The notes: a model not told the origin generated them from the sequence alone. A DNA stretch of 29,970 nucleotides from JBAZMA01 sp041649995 (GCA_041649995.1 JBAZMA010000019.1:1-29970), one strand, 5' to 3'. Positions 15,042-24,898 are shown, counted from the first letter of the stretch. Program-made: numbers and translations.

Positions 15042-16409
15042 ATGACGGAACAACCAGACGAGTTGGGTCTGTGCGGCCTGCCAAACTACGTGCTCGCCGA
15101 CATCCTGGGCATCGTGATGGATGCGGCGGCCAACGACCCCGACGACCCCGACGACCCACTACAAATTCTCTCGAATTTTCGCCGCGTGTGCAAGCGCCTG
15201 AGCGCGGTTGCGGGAATGGCCGAGGTGTGGATGAACATCGACCTTGGCATGTACAGCGAGCGCGTGTTGCATTCGCACGACGCGGTGGAACGATTGCTGC
15301 GGCGCTGCAGACCGCACCTCACCGCGTGCAGGAGGTTCACGGGCGCGTTGGATGAGTACACCATACGCATCGTGGTCGAAATGCCGAAACTCGAACATGT
15401 CGACGTCAGCATCCGGGCCACCAAGCAGCAAAGCGGGGTCGACCACGTCGCGCCACTGCTGATCCGGCTGCTGCACAACCGAAGCGACCTGGACGTGCTG
15501 TATCTCGACGCTGTCCGCGTATCATGGCAACTGCCCGATCTGTGGTTTCCCCCCGCCGCATTCGCGTGCCCGCACGTGCGACGGCTCGGGCTGGCCGGCG
15601 ACTGGCGCGGCGCCGCGGCGGATTTCGTGGCGAGGTTCCGCGGCATCGACGAGTTGGTGTACTGGCCGCGCGAAGACGCCGACGCCGTTCTCGTCCGCGT
15701 CGGGAGCATGCTCACGCGACTCTGGTTGGTGAATGCCGAGCACGTTCACGCGGATATGCCGCGTCTACGAGCGGTTGCAATGCGCACATCCGTCGCGTGC
15801 GCGTTTAACCCGTCGGTGCAGACCCCGCTCATCGAAGCTATCGCACTTCGCGGGATACCGACGGGTCAACCCCGCAGCGATGCCGAGACCGCGCTCGCCG
15901 ACCGGTTCGGACCAGAGATGGCCGGCGCCGCCGACCTGGTCGGGTTCGACGAGTTCGTCGCGGACGCCGCGGCGTGCCCGAATCTGACATCGGTGGAATT
16001 GTCGGCGCCCCGCACGGACATCCTGGTCGATATGTGCCACCACGCCGCGCGCAACGCGCGATTCGCGTCACACGTCACGCATCTTCGCGGGGAGTGCATC
16101 GGCGGGTCGGTTCCGATGCCACCCCTGGAGGGATTCCCGGCAATACGGACGGCAGAGTACGGATTCACGGCCGCCGGAGACTTTTACGGCGTGGTCGGGG
16201 CCACCCTGGAATCGGTGCACCTCGTGTCGTGGACAGCTGTGCCGTGGCGCGGACCGTCGTTTGTCGATGTGTGGGTATACACCGACCCCGCGGATGCCGT
16301 GCTGATCACGCTCCGCTGTTCGGTGGCGCGGCCGGCGATAAAACGCGAGGTCGGTTGGCACTGGACGGAGGATGTGAAGCTCGCCATACTCCGCGTCGAA
16401 CTCGTGTGA
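15042..16409 (+). CDS. F-box / LRR-like protein 2, 455 aa
   Basis: I chose the ATG at 15042 (MTEQPDELGL). The frame is open further back into the previous gene, but only this start follows the spacer with GATATAATAG. The F-box spans about residues 10-60: LCGLPNYVLADILGIVMDAA, then LSNFRRVCKRLSAVAGMAEVW. It is interrupted by an acidic DDPDDPDDP insertion not seen in its neighbours. Leucine-rich segments follow (MPKLEHVDVSIRA, DLDVLYLDAVRV, CPHVRRLGLAGD, MLTRLWLVNAEHV, CPNLTSVELSAPR). The C-terminal part is tryptophan-rich. It is the second gene of the array and ends 69 bases before the next start. Presumably an SCF substrate adaptor acting in host cytoplasm or nucleus. Confidence 0.82.
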   Translation: MTEQPDELGLCGLPNYVLADILGIVMDAAANDPDDPDDPLQILSNFRRVCKRLSAVAGMAEVWMNIDLGMYSERVLHSHDAVERLLRRCRPHLTACRRFTGALDEYTIRIVVEMPKLEHVDVSIRATKQQSGVDHVAPLLIRLLHNRSDLDVLYLDAVRVSWQLPDLWFPPAAFACPHVRRLGLAGDWRGAAADFVARFRGIDELVYWPREDADAVLVRVGSMLTRLWLVNAEHVHADMPRLRAVAMRTSVACAFNPSVQTPLIEAIALRGIPTGQPRSDAETALADRFGPEMAGAADLVGFDEFVADAAACPNLTSVELSAPRTDILVDMCHHAARNARFASHVTHLRGECIGGSVPMPPLEGFPAIRTAEYGFTAAGDFYGVVGATLESVHLVSWTAVPWRGPSFVDVWVYTDPADAVLITLRCSVARPAIKREVGWHWTEDVKLAILRVELV

Positions 16410-16478
16410 AAACCCGTGCACACGCACACTCCCGAGCATTTGGTGAGCAACTGTGGAAGAGAAAAAAAAATTGCGCAC

Positions 16479-18350
16479 ATGACGGCCCGCGATAAAGGCA
16501 AACAGGTGATGCCAGAGCGCAAACAGCCGAAATGTGCGGATGACCCGGTTCCCAACGTGTTTGACATCATCGACGATGCGACGATAGCGTACATCCTCTC
16601 TCTGGCGCGACCGTTCGTCCCCGCGCGTGCCGCGTTCTCGCTGACCAGCCGCAGGTTTGCGGCGATAGCCCGCAGTCCGGACGTGTGGTGCGAAATTGAC
16701 GTTGGGCGCGAACTTATCGGGTACTCGCTTGACCGAGGAGAGAAACCCGGCGACGTGACCGTTGCCGCCAAAATGCTGTTCGGTGGCGATGGCGCCGGTA
16801 ATCCGAACCTGACGCGCTGCCGCACGTTCACGGGGTTCGTGTTCGCGCCGATAGTGACCCGCAAATCCCGGCACATTGAACGTGTACCCGCCATCAACGA
16901 CGTTGCGTGGGAACTTGCCACACTGTCGCGAATCGCAAACCCGGAGATGGTTCGCGTGTTCCTGCGGACGCGTGCGGATTGGACGGCGGTGCGCGAGGTT
17001 CTCGCCGGGTACACCCGGTCGGGACATGGACCGGATACCCAGATGCAGATACAGCTACGCTCGCTGTGGATCTACGTGGACCGCTCACACGCCGACGAGT
17101 CTCACGGGCCGGGGGTTGCGATCACGACGCTGCGGTCTCTGACGTACTGCGGGCCGGCCGGCCTCTTGGTCCAGATGTGCACTGCGAACCCGTGGCTCGA
17201 GTCGATCACCATCATCGAGGATAAGCCGGGTTCCGCGACCATCGACATCCGCGTCCTGCTCGGCCGGTGCCCCGGTCTGCAGACGTTGCGGCTTGTCGAC
17301 CAATTCGCCGGACATCCGACCGTCGTGGTGGACCCGGTGCCGGCGATTCCGGTGATGCCGACACTGACGACCCTGAGCATCGCAGTTCCGCAAGACCCGG
17401 AGTATGCACCGTGGATTTCCGCGTGCGCGCCGAACCTCGCAGACGTCACACTCGCGCTGGCTGGGAACCTCCCCGACGTTGCCAACGCCACTGCGCTGGC
17501 GGACATATCAGAATTGCGGAAGCTGGAAAGGTTATCGCTCAGGTTGTCGACCGCCGACCGTGCCGCGGGACGTTTATTGGAGTGTCTGGCCGTACCGAAA
17601 CTGCCGGGTCTCGTCACGTTCGAGGCCCACTATGGTCGGCATCCCATTCTGTACCCGGACATCGAACTCCACGGGGCTGACACGGAAGACTGGGCGAACA
17701 GTCCCTTCAAAGTGGATATCGCGCCCGTGCTGGCGGGGCGTGCAGTTCGCCGGCTGGTCTCCAGCGATGTGGTGATGTACTGCGATCCCGACGTGTTTGC
17801 TGCCGCGGTGCGGGGGGGACTCGATACCATCGTGTACCGCGTGGAGCGTGGGAAGTTCGCCGGAAACGACGTTGTCAGCCTCGTCTCCCGCGATTACGCG
17901 CCGTGCCGCGGCATGCGTCTCGTGCTGCCGAACATACGACCGCCGCCGCTTTCCGGGCCGTCGTGCATCACCGAACTAGAGATTACACACGTGGGGTGCA
18001 TCGAGTTCCCACGCGACGACGAACCCGCGACAGTGCTCCGAACATTCCCACATATACGGACGGTAACGATCCGCGGTGAACAGCGGGGAGTGCTGCGCGG
18101 TTCATGCTGTGGAACCACATCGTCCGCCGTGGCAGCCAAGTTCCTCCGCGGTTCGCCGTGCGTGACCGTTTCCGTGTTCGAGACGGGCGAACCTCGCGCG
18201 ACGGAACTACGTGTCGTGTGTGTCAGGCCCGTTCCATGGCCGCGCGTTGACATTGGACGGTTTCGCCTGCACGACACTGCAATTTCAGATGCGCTCGGGT
18301 GTGACAATGAAACTCCGATCTGCTGCCGGATCACCATTGAATACCAGTGA
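16479..18350 (+). CDS. F-box / LRR-like protein 3, 623 aa
   Basis: The ATG at 16479 follows an A9 leader and opens MTARDKGKQV, a sequence shared with the next gene (MSRRDKGKQA), which supports this start. The F-box is FDIIDDATIAYILSLARPFV then SLTSRRFAAIARSPDVWCEI, residues about 27-75. Long leucine-rich regions follow (TTLRSLTYCGPAGLL, CPGLQTLRLVDQFAG, MPTLTTLSIAVPQ, LRKLERLSLRLST). It shares block order and many identical segments with the following gene over the entire length, including YGxxIxxSC/DVFAAAVRGGL and the terminal ITIEYQ. A pair formed by tandem duplication. Role inferred as ubiquitin-ligase adaptor. Confidence 0.83.
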   Translation: MTARDKGKQVMPERKQPKCADDPVPNVFDIIDDATIAYILSLARPFVPARAAFSLTSRRFAAIARSPDVWCEIDVGRELIGYSLDRGEKPGDVTVAAKMLFGGDGAGNPNLTRCRTFTGFVFAPIVTRKSRHIERVPAINDVAWELATLSRIANPEMVRVFLRTRADWTAVREVLAGYTRSGHGPDTQMQIQLRSLWIYVDRSHADESHGPGVAITTLRSLTYCGPAGLLVQMCTANPWLESITIIEDKPGSATIDIRVLLGRCPGLQTLRLVDQFAGHPTVVVDPVPAIPVMPTLTTLSIAVPQDPEYAPWISACAPNLADVTLALAGNLPDVANATALADISELRKLERLSLRLSTADRAAGRLLECLAVPKLPGLVTFEAHYGRHPILYPDIELHGADTEDWANSPFKVDIAPVLAGRAVRRLVSSDVVMYCDPDVFAAAVRGGLDTIVYRVERGKFAGNDVVSLVSRDYAPCRGMRLVLPNIRPPPLSGPSCITELEITHVGCIEFPRDDEPATVLRTFPHIRTVTIRGEQRGVLRGSCCGTTSSAVAAKFLRGSPCVTVSVFETGEPRATELRVVCVRPVPWPRVDIGRFRLHDTAISDALGCDNETPICCRITIEYQ

Positions 18351-18407
18351 AAAATCGCTAAAAATGCGCGTTCGCTAAAAGGCTGTGATCCACCCCCCAA
18401 TAGAAAA

Positions 18408-20192
18408 ATGTCTCGCAGAGATAAGGGCAAGCAGGCAAAACGCGAGGACGCTCCACCGCCGTCTCCCACGTTCGACATCATCGACGATGCGACGGTAGTG
18501 CACATCCTCTCGATGGTGCGTCCATTTCCCCCGGCGTACGCCGCGGTTGCGCGCACCGGACGGAGGTTTGCCGCAATCGCGCGCAGGCCAGAGGTGTGGC
18601 AATTCATCGACGTCGGGCGCGAACTCCTCGACGACCACCCGGCCCGCGCCAAATTCCTCGATTTTCTGAGCGGCGGCCAGGACCCGCTGCGCAGACCGCC
18701 GGATCTGACGATGTGTCGCGAGTTCACCGGGTTTGTGTACACGTGGTACGATTCAATGAGCCTGTTCCGGCTGAGGGTGAACCCAGCCGTCCCGACTTTT
18801 GAAACGGAGCTCGATATCATCAAACGGATCAAGAATCCGGATGTGATCCGTCTGTACATGCCCGACGCGCCCAAGTGGCCCGCCGCGTGCAGCGCATTGC
18901 GCCGTTTCACGGCGCAAGGTGCCGATTCGCAGACGTTGCACACGCTGTGGATTTTCGCGGTTGATCGGCGCGCGCCCACGGATTACGAACCGCTCGCGAT
19001 CCGAACGCTGCGGTCTCTGACGTTCAGCGGCCCCGCGGATTTGTTGCAGGCGCTGTGTGCGAGCAATCCACAACTCGAGTCGCTCGCCGTCATCTCGTGC
19101 GAACCGGCAATCGTGCAGGATCCCGTGGTCAGCGACATTTGCAAATGGTGTCCAAAGTTGCGGATCCTGCGTCTTGCCGACTACGTCAGCATCGAGACCG
19201 CGCCGACGCCCCCGGCCAAACTGGAAAGTCTCACAACGCTCAGCTTCGCGCGGCCCCTTGGTCCGATATACACACCGTGGATCGCCGCGTGCGCGCCCAA
19301 TCTCGTGGATGTGACACTCGCACTCCCGTTGTCCCCCCTCAACCCAGCCAACATCGCGGCGCTGCGGGACGTGTCGAAGTTGACAAAGCTCGAGCGGGTG
19401 GTCATCCGGCTCTCGCTGATGGAAGGTGATGTTCTGCCAGACGATTACCTTGGCCACCTAGTGCATCCGGGGGGCATGCCCAAACTCACATCGGTTGGGT
19501 TGCATGAATGGAACAACGCAAGCCAGATACCAGACGACGTGCCACCACACGTGGGACAAGAGCCGTCGCGTTACGGGCATCCGCACACCGTGTCCATCAC
19601 GCCGGTGCTGATGGGTCGCGCGATCCGGCGTCTGGAAATCAGCGACACCGTCGCGGTGTGCGACCCCGATGTCTTCGCCGCCGCGGTGCGCGGGGGTCTC
19701 AGCGACATCACGTATCGCGTGGATGCACAGAAGGTGGGCGACATAACCAGCCTGGTCATGCGCGACTATTCTCCGGCTCGCATACGCTTCGTCATGGGGT
19801 ACGCCACGACCCACGTCCACCTCGACGGCCCGGGACCGTCGTGCATCGCTTACCTCGAGATCCCGACCCCCGCGTGCATCCCGCTGCCGCGTGACGATGA
19901 CATCGCGACGGTGCGGCGATTCCCGTACATGCACACAGTCGTGATGCCGAGGGTCTACCGCGAATACGGCTGTCGCACGTCGCAGTACATCGCGGCCAGG
20001 TTCCTCCGCGGTTCGCCGCGCGTGACCGTTTCGGTGTTCGCGTCGGACGTGTGGATCGCGTGCGCCAGGCCAGTGCCGTGGTCCGGGCGCGGTGTGGACG
20101 ATGCGCGCATGTACTCTGCGGCCATCTCCGACGCGCTCGGGGTCACGGTGTCCGCGGCACTGCTCAACCGGATCACCATCGAGTACCAGTGA
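18408..20192 (+). CDS. F-box / LRR-like protein 4, 594 aa
   Basis: The ATG at 18408 follows CAATAGAAAA. The N-terminus MSRRDKGKQAKRED and F-box FDIIDDATVVHILSMVRPF / ARTGRRFAAIARRPEVWQFI mirror the preceding gene. Leucine-rich segments include IRTLRSLTFSGPADLL, CPKLRILRLADYV, LESLTTLSFARPLG and LTKLERVVIRLSL. DPDVFAAAVRGGL and the C-terminal AISDALG...RITIEYQ match the upstream copy. At nucleotide level 20001-20040 matches 18141-18180 at 38 of 40 positions, higher than elsewhere in the pair, suggesting recent duplication or gene conversion. It differs mainly in the LRR part, as expected if substrate choice has diverged. Confidence 0.83.
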   Translation: MSRRDKGKQAKREDAPPPSPTFDIIDDATVVHILSMVRPFPPAYAAVARTGRRFAAIARRPEVWQFIDVGRELLDDHPARAKFLDFLSGGQDPLRRPPDLTMCREFTGFVYTWYDSMSLFRLRVNPAVPTFETELDIIKRIKNPDVIRLYMPDAPKWPAACSALRRFTAQGADSQTLHTLWIFAVDRRAPTDYEPLAIRTLRSLTFSGPADLLQALCASNPQLESLAVISCEPAIVQDPVVSDICKWCPKLRILRLADYVSIETAPTPPAKLESLTTLSFARPLGPIYTPWIAACAPNLVDVTLALPLSPLNPANIAALRDVSKLTKLERVVIRLSLMEGDVLPDDYLGHLVHPGGMPKLTSVGLHEWNNASQIPDDVPPHVGQEPSRYGHPHTVSITPVLMGRAIRRLEISDTVAVCDPDVFAAAVRGGLSDITYRVDAQKVGDITSLVMRDYSPARIRFVMGYATTHVHLDGPGPSCIAYLEIPTPACIPLPRDDDIATVRRFPYMHTVVMPRVYREYGCRTSQYIAARFLRGSPRVTVSVFASDVWIACARPVPWSGRGVDDARMYSAAISDALGVTVSAALLNRITIEYQ

Positions 20193-20281
20193 CGGCGCGA
20201 ACCCCCCAATTCGTCGAAGAAAAAGCCCCGGTTGCACACAACCGACATCGCCAAAGGGGAACCCACAACAAAATAGACGCC

Positions 20282-23200
20282 ATGAAAATTCTGCAACTGA
20301 TCAACATCCTCGCGTTCGTCGCATGCGCTGCGGGCACGGCGTGCGTGATCGACGGGGACTGTGTTCCGCCCGGCCCGCCCGTATACTACGAGACGGGTCA
20401 TTGCAACGCGAGCGGTCTGTGCGAAACCATAAGCCTCTGCCCACCCCTCGACCACACGGGGCAGTATTGCGAATACAACGGATTCCAATGTCCGTTGACG
20501 TTGTGGTATTGCAATTCGCTGGTCCCATACGTGGACCCAGAGCTATCTTATATATGCGTGCCACAGACTCCCGTGTGCGATCCGACGACATGTGACGGGA
20601 CAGAATGTCGGTGGTGCAACACGACCGCCGGCTGCGCTGGTACGGAATGCAATACGACGACGAACCGATGCGATCTCGAATGTCTGATCGATGGCGACTG
20701 TCCGTGGGAATACATGTACGAGACGAAAACATGCTCCGCGACGCATCACTGCGTGGCACAGGATCTCTGTTCCGTGTCCGAGCGAATCGGGGATCTGTGT
20801 CTGGCCAACGGCACGAACGGGTGTCTGCCATCGTACTGCAACCAGATGATCCCGATCACGTGGCCGATTCCCGGCGATCCGACCGTGTGCTTCTTCAACA
20901 TGTCGGCGTACTGCGACCCGGTATACTGCGACGGCGCAAGCTGCGCTTCGTGCTACGACCCGGCGGTCGATTGCGCGGACGAGATGCCATGCACACACGC
21001 GGAATGCACGACAGACCATTTCTGTTCGTACGTATCCGACTGCGCGGCCGGACAAGTGTGCAAAAGGTACGACGACTACTGCGTCGAGTGCAACATCGAC
21101 CCCGATTGTGCCATCGGTGTATGTGGCGACAACAATACGTGCGTCCCGGAATGCTCGATCGACGGCGATTGCGCCGCGCACACGCTGTACGAATCGGTGC
21201 GTTGCAATGCGACGACGGAGCGCTGTGAGTCGTACGAGCTGTGCGCATCCGCGGAACGGTACGCCGGTTTCTGTCTGGCCAACTCGACTGGCGGGTGCCA
21301 GTACTGGTACTGCAACCAGTTGGTGCCGACGTATTTCGAGGGCGTGGGATACCTGTGTTATCCGAACATGTCGCAGTACTGCGATCCGGGCATGTGCAAC
21401 GGGACCGAGTGCATGTCGTGCTTTGACGATCCGGACAGCGAATGCACGGAATCGGTGTATTGCCACCACCCGGTGTGCACCGAGGACCATTTCTGCTTGT
21501 ATGTTTCCGACTGCCCGGCAAATCGTACGTGCAAGGACATTAATCCGAGCGTGTGCGTCGAGTGCAACGAGGACGACGACTGCGCGGATGGCATCTGCAC
21601 CAATTACGTGTGCGTGCCCGAGTGCGCGATCGACGGCGACTGCGTCGCTGCCGGATACTACGAAACCGCGCAGTGCGCGGCGAATCACAAGTGCAACCGC
21701 AGCGCCCTGTGCGCACCATCCGAGCGGTTCGTCGATTACTACTGCTACGCCAACGGGACGAACGGCTGCCTACCCTGGTATTGCAATCAGATGGTGCCGG
21801 GCTCCATATGCGAGAGCAACGGCACGTGCCACTCGCTGTGTCTGCCGCTCGATGCACAGTGGTGCGAATACGAATACTGCGATGGCGCAATGTGCTCGGA
21901 ATGCGATGTGGCGGCCAACTGCTCCGACCGCGTGTGCTACACGAAGAACTGCACGGGAAACCACTTCTGCGAATACACCCCGATCTGTCCGGGCCAGTAC
22001 TGCCGCACCGGCTCGGGCAGCGTCTGCGTCGACTGCAACTTTGACAGCCAGTGCGCAGAGGGATTCTGTGTCAACAATTCGTGCGTTCCCCAGTGCACCA
22101 TCGACGGCGACTGCGTTCCGCCCGGTCCGCCCGTGTACTACGAGATGAGCCACTGCACCGAGAGCGGTCGGTGCGAGACGGTGTCCATCTGTCCGCCATA
22201 CGAACGTTCGGGGCAGTATTGCGCATTCAACGGGTTTCACTGTCCAACGACGCTGTGGTACTGCAATCCGCTGGTCTTCTACACGTACGTCGACGCGTAC
22301 TGTGTGCCGCAGGCCCCCGTGTGCGATCCGACGACGTGCGACGGATCGACGTGTCTGTGGTGCGACTACGACAGCGAATGTTCGTTCGGCCGGCCGTGTG
22401 ACCAGGACACGCACATGTGCGACTACTCGTGCGAGACCGACGGCGACTGCGTTCCGGCGGGCATCCTCCCGTACTACGAGATGAGCCACTGCAATACGCA
22501 GGGGATGTGCGAGTTGGTGCAGCTGTGCGATCCCGCGGACCGCGTCTTGACGATGTGCCGTTACAACTCGACGCTCGGGTGCCCCGACTGGTACTGCAAT
22601 CCCATGTCACCCGTCGAGTACAACCCGTCGACGTACGTGTGCATGCCAACGCCCGGGCACTGCAATCCCGAGTATTGCGATGGGAGCGAGTGTCTCTGGT
22701 GCGACACGACCGCTGACTGCGACGCCGGCCAGATCTGCGATCCGGATGCGCACGTGTGCATCATCGAATGCGCGGTGGATGGCGACTGCAACACCAGCAA
22801 GTACTACCAGACGGGGGTGTGCAACGCCACGTACCAATGCGAGACGGTCGAGCTGTGCGGTCCAGGTGCGCGTCTCACGGTGTTCGGCATCGGGTTCTGC
22901 ATCTACAATTCGTCGCTCGGTTGTCCATCGTGGTACTGCAACCAGATGGTCGCGATCGAGTCGGCGACCCCGGGCACATACGTGTGCGCACCGAATTCGA
23001 GCTTCATGTGCGAGCAGGAGTACTGCGACGGCAACACGTGCACCGAGTGTGTCAGCAGTCCGTCGGTCTGCGTCGAGTACCAACCGTGCCACGAAGCGTC
23101 GTGCAGTCCGGATCACCGTTGCGTCGAGACGCCCGTGTGCGATGTGGACCAGTATTGCAACGTCGCACTCGAGCGGTGCGACGAATGTCTCGCGACCGGC

Positions 23201-24415
23201 GACTGTCCCGTCGGGCAATACTGCAACACCACGTTCGGCACGTGCGTCGAGTGTCTCCTGGACGATGACTGCGGGGACATGCAAGCGTGCGACGGCAGCG
23301 TGTGCGTGCGCGTGTGCGCGGATTTCGCCGACTGCCAGCTGAACGAGACGTGCTATGCGGAGCGGTGCATACCATGCGCCGGCGACGACTGCAGCGAGTG
23401 TCTGGGTCCGGAGCACTGCGCGGAATCGGAGATCTGCGTCGATGGTCACTGCGTGTACGAGTGCAACGTCTTCGCGGACTGCCCGGCCGGCGAGAACTGC
23501 ACGGCACATCGGTGCGTGCCGTGCGCGGGCGAGACGTGCATCGAGTGCACGGTGGCCGATGACTGCACGCCGCAGGTCTGCCAGACGCTCGCGTGCACGG
23601 CCGGACGATGCATTTACACTCCAAGGACAAACTACACCCGGTGCGCATCCGGACCGACGCCCGGCGCATGCCTCGGAGGTGCGTGCGTGACGGTCGTGAC
23701 CACCAACACGGTCGGGTGCTCGGCCCCGGCGTGCCAAACCGCGATCGGTCGCGACGCACTCGGAGTCTGCGTGTACGTGTGGGTGTGCGACCCGTCGTAT
23801 TGTATACTCGGCGAGTGCGCCGAGTGCCTCGTCGCGAACGAAGAGGAGAACTGCACGAACCCCGGGCTGTGGCACTGCGATGAGACGATCGGCGCGTGCG
23901 TCGCGTGCACCGCGAACGCCCACTGCGCGGCGCCCGGCGTTGGCGGATCCCCCGAATGCCGTCCCGACAACACGTGTTACTATGGTGAATGCGTCCGCGC
24001 CTCTGGGTTCTGGTATCTCCACGCCGCTTGGGCGGAAGAGCAGCTGCTCTTGCCGGTGACGGTCGGAAACGTCACGGTATCCGATTCGTCGGACATCATC
24101 GCCGTCCTGGGGCGGGGCATCAGTTCGAACTGGCTCAACGTGCTCGCGGCGTCGCTTCTCACGGCCCAGCTCAACATCGCCGCCGGCGCCAGCTCCGCGC
24201 CGATCGCGGATGCCGTGGCCACCGCGGCGACCATCCTCGACGCGTGCCCGGCGAACGATCAGGCCGTCTGGCTCACCGCCATCCGCGGACGGACCGGGTG
24301 CCACGGCTTCATCCCGCGCGTCATCGTCGCGTTGTGCAACACGATCAACGCGTACAACGAGGGCCGATCGGGCGTCGAGCTCTGCACAGATATTGGCGCT
24401 GCGGTCGTACACTGA
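20282..24415 (+). CDS. Secreted cysteine-rich repeat protein, 1377 aa
   Basis: The ATG at 20282, after ACAAAATAGACGCC, opens a clear signal peptide (MKILQLINILAFVACAAGT). The frame upstream overlaps the F-box gene and is not coding. Seven large repeats each begin C-x-x-DGDC, at residues 21, 134, 291, 448, 605, 717 and 830. They contain a conserved YE...C, a WYCN (or SYCN) motif and CD...CDG..C..C. Two unit lengths alternate, about 113 and 157 residues. Residues about 970-1230 hold shorter C-rich modules (CVECLLDDDCGDMQAC and similar). The last 140 residues are a cysteine-poor globular domain. Many NxS/T sites suggest glycosylation. No membrane anchor is seen. A secreted or virion-surface adhesin-like protein is inference; I do not recognise a named domain, though the spacing recalls EGF/Dickkopf-like disulfide modules. 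Confidence 0.85.
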   Translation: MKILQLINILAFVACAAGTACVIDGDCVPPGPPVYYETGHCNASGLCETISLCPPLDHTGQYCEYNGFQCPLTLWYCNSLVPYVDPELSYICVPQTPVCDPTTCDGTECRWCNTTAGCAGTECNTTTNRCDLECLIDGDCPWEYMYETKTCSATHHCVAQDLCSVSERIGDLCLANGTNGCLPSYCNQMIPITWPIPGDPTVCFFNMSAYCDPVYCDGASCASCYDPAVDCADEMPCTHAECTTDHFCSYVSDCAAGQVCKRYDDYCVECNIDPDCAIGVCGDNNTCVPECSIDGDCAAHTLYESVRCNATTERCESYELCASAERYAGFCLANSTGGCQYWYCNQLVPTYFEGVGYLCYPNMSQYCDPGMCNGTECMSCFDDPDSECTESVYCHHPVCTEDHFCLYVSDCPANRTCKDINPSVCVECNEDDDCADGICTNYVCVPECAIDGDCVAAGYYETAQCAANHKCNRSALCAPSERFVDYYCYANGTNGCLPWYCNQMVPGSICESNGTCHSLCLPLDAQWCEYEYCDGAMCSECDVAANCSDRVCYTKNCTGNHFCEYTPICPGQYCRTGSGSVCVDCNFDSQCAEGFCVNNSCVPQCTIDGDCVPPGPPVYYEMSHCTESGRCETVSICPPYERSGQYCAFNGFHCPTTLWYCNPLVFYTYVDAYCVPQAPVCDPTTCDGSTCLWCDYDSECSFGRPCDQDTHMCDYSCETDGDCVPAGILPYYEMSHCNTQGMCELVQLCDPADRVLTMCRYNSTLGCPDWYCNPMSPVEYNPSTYVCMPTPGHCNPEYCDGSECLWCDTTADCDAGQICDPDAHVCIIECAVDGDCNTSKYYQTGVCNATYQCETVELCGPGARLTVFGIGFCIYNSSLGCPSWYCNQMVAIESATPGTYVCAPNSSFMCEQEYCDGNTCTECVSSPSVCVEYQPCHEASCSPDHRCVETPVCDVDQYCNVALERCDECLATGDCPVGQYCNTTFGTCVECLLDDDCGDMQACDGSVCVRVCADFADCQLNETCYAERCIPCAGDDCSECLGPEHCAESEICVDGHCVYECNVFADCPAGENCTAHRCVPCAGETCIECTVADDCTPQVCQTLACTAGRCIYTPRTNYTRCASGPTPGACLGGACVTVVTTNTVGCSAPACQTAIGRDALGVCVYVWVCDPSYCILGECAECLVANEEENCTNPGLWHCDETIGACVACTANAHCAAPGVGGSPECRPDNTCYYGECVRASGFWYLHAAWAEEQLLLPVTVGNVTVSDSSDIIAVLGRGISSNWLNVLAASLLTAQLNIAAGASSAPIADAVATAATILDACPANDQAVWLTAIRGRTGCHGFIPRVIVALCNTINAYNEGRSGVELCTDIGAAVVH

Positions 24416-24471
24416 AATTACACCACAACCCACAAACCACGATAACAATTTTTCATTCAAACCACCGCGCA

Positions 24472-24669
24472 ATGGACAGCGACGACGATCTGAACACCGT
24501 GTGCCATTGGTTGTCGGCGCTCGCGCTGGCGGCCCAGCTCGCCGACGAGGAACTCGCGCACGTCGCGGAGATGCATCTAGCATCCGCGGATGCCCAACAC
24601 GCCGCCTCTCTCGCGCGGGACGTTGCCACGACAATTGTGTTGTACGATATTCATAATGATCCGAGGTGA
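24472..24669 (+). CDS. Small acidic hypothetical protein, 65 aa
   Basis: The ATG at 24472 follows an A/T-rich leader (ATAACAATTTTTCATTCAAA), as for known genes here. The product MDSDDDLNTVCHWLSALALA onward is mostly helical (AAQLADEELAHVAEMHLASA), acidic, and lacks a signal peptide. The frame remains open upstream only as a shadow of the cysteine-rich gene. It may be a small regulator or structural helix protein. I do not recognise it. Confidence 0.5.
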   Translation: MDSDDDLNTVCHWLSALALAAQLADEELAHVAEMHLASADAQHAASLARDVATTIVLYDIHNDPR

Positions 24670-24706
24670 CCAAATGATTGTTGGTTCTGTTACAACCCCC
24701 CCCCCT

Positions 24707-24898
24707 TCAACACCTGCGCACGCGTTGGCGTGCCGGGCTTTCATCCGCCTCATCGGGCTGGCGCTGGTGCTTTTGGTCGGTGACCGCAATTATCTCCATG
24801 GGCGCGGGCGGGGCCACCCACGCCCACGACGAATTGAGCGACCGGTCGAACACCGACGCGGCCCAGTGATCGCAAACAACATCGATGGGATCGGTCAT
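24707..24898 (-). CDS. Possible small hypothetical protein, 63 aa
   Basis: The ATG at 24898-24896 is preceded on the minus strand by AATAAGAGAATAAAACGAAA, the same kind of A/T-rich leader found before secure genes. The product MTDPIDVVCDHWAASVFDRS is soluble, with an acidic, Q-rich tail. It ends just before a run of ten C (plus strand, 24697-24707 region). It is convergent with the 65-aa gene. Support rests on the leader and on the lack of any alternative gene in 24670-24928. It could be a chance reading frame. Confidence 0.4.
   Translation of the reverse strand: MTDPIDVVCDHWAASVFDRSLNSSWAWVAPPAPMEIIAVTDQKHQRQPDEADESPARQRVRRC

Noticed and set aside
20342..23170. Regular DNA repeats that might be a CRISPR array or satellite
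   Set aside because: The periodicity is protein-coding (cysteine-repeat units of 113 or 157 codons) and the repeats are degenerate at DNA level.
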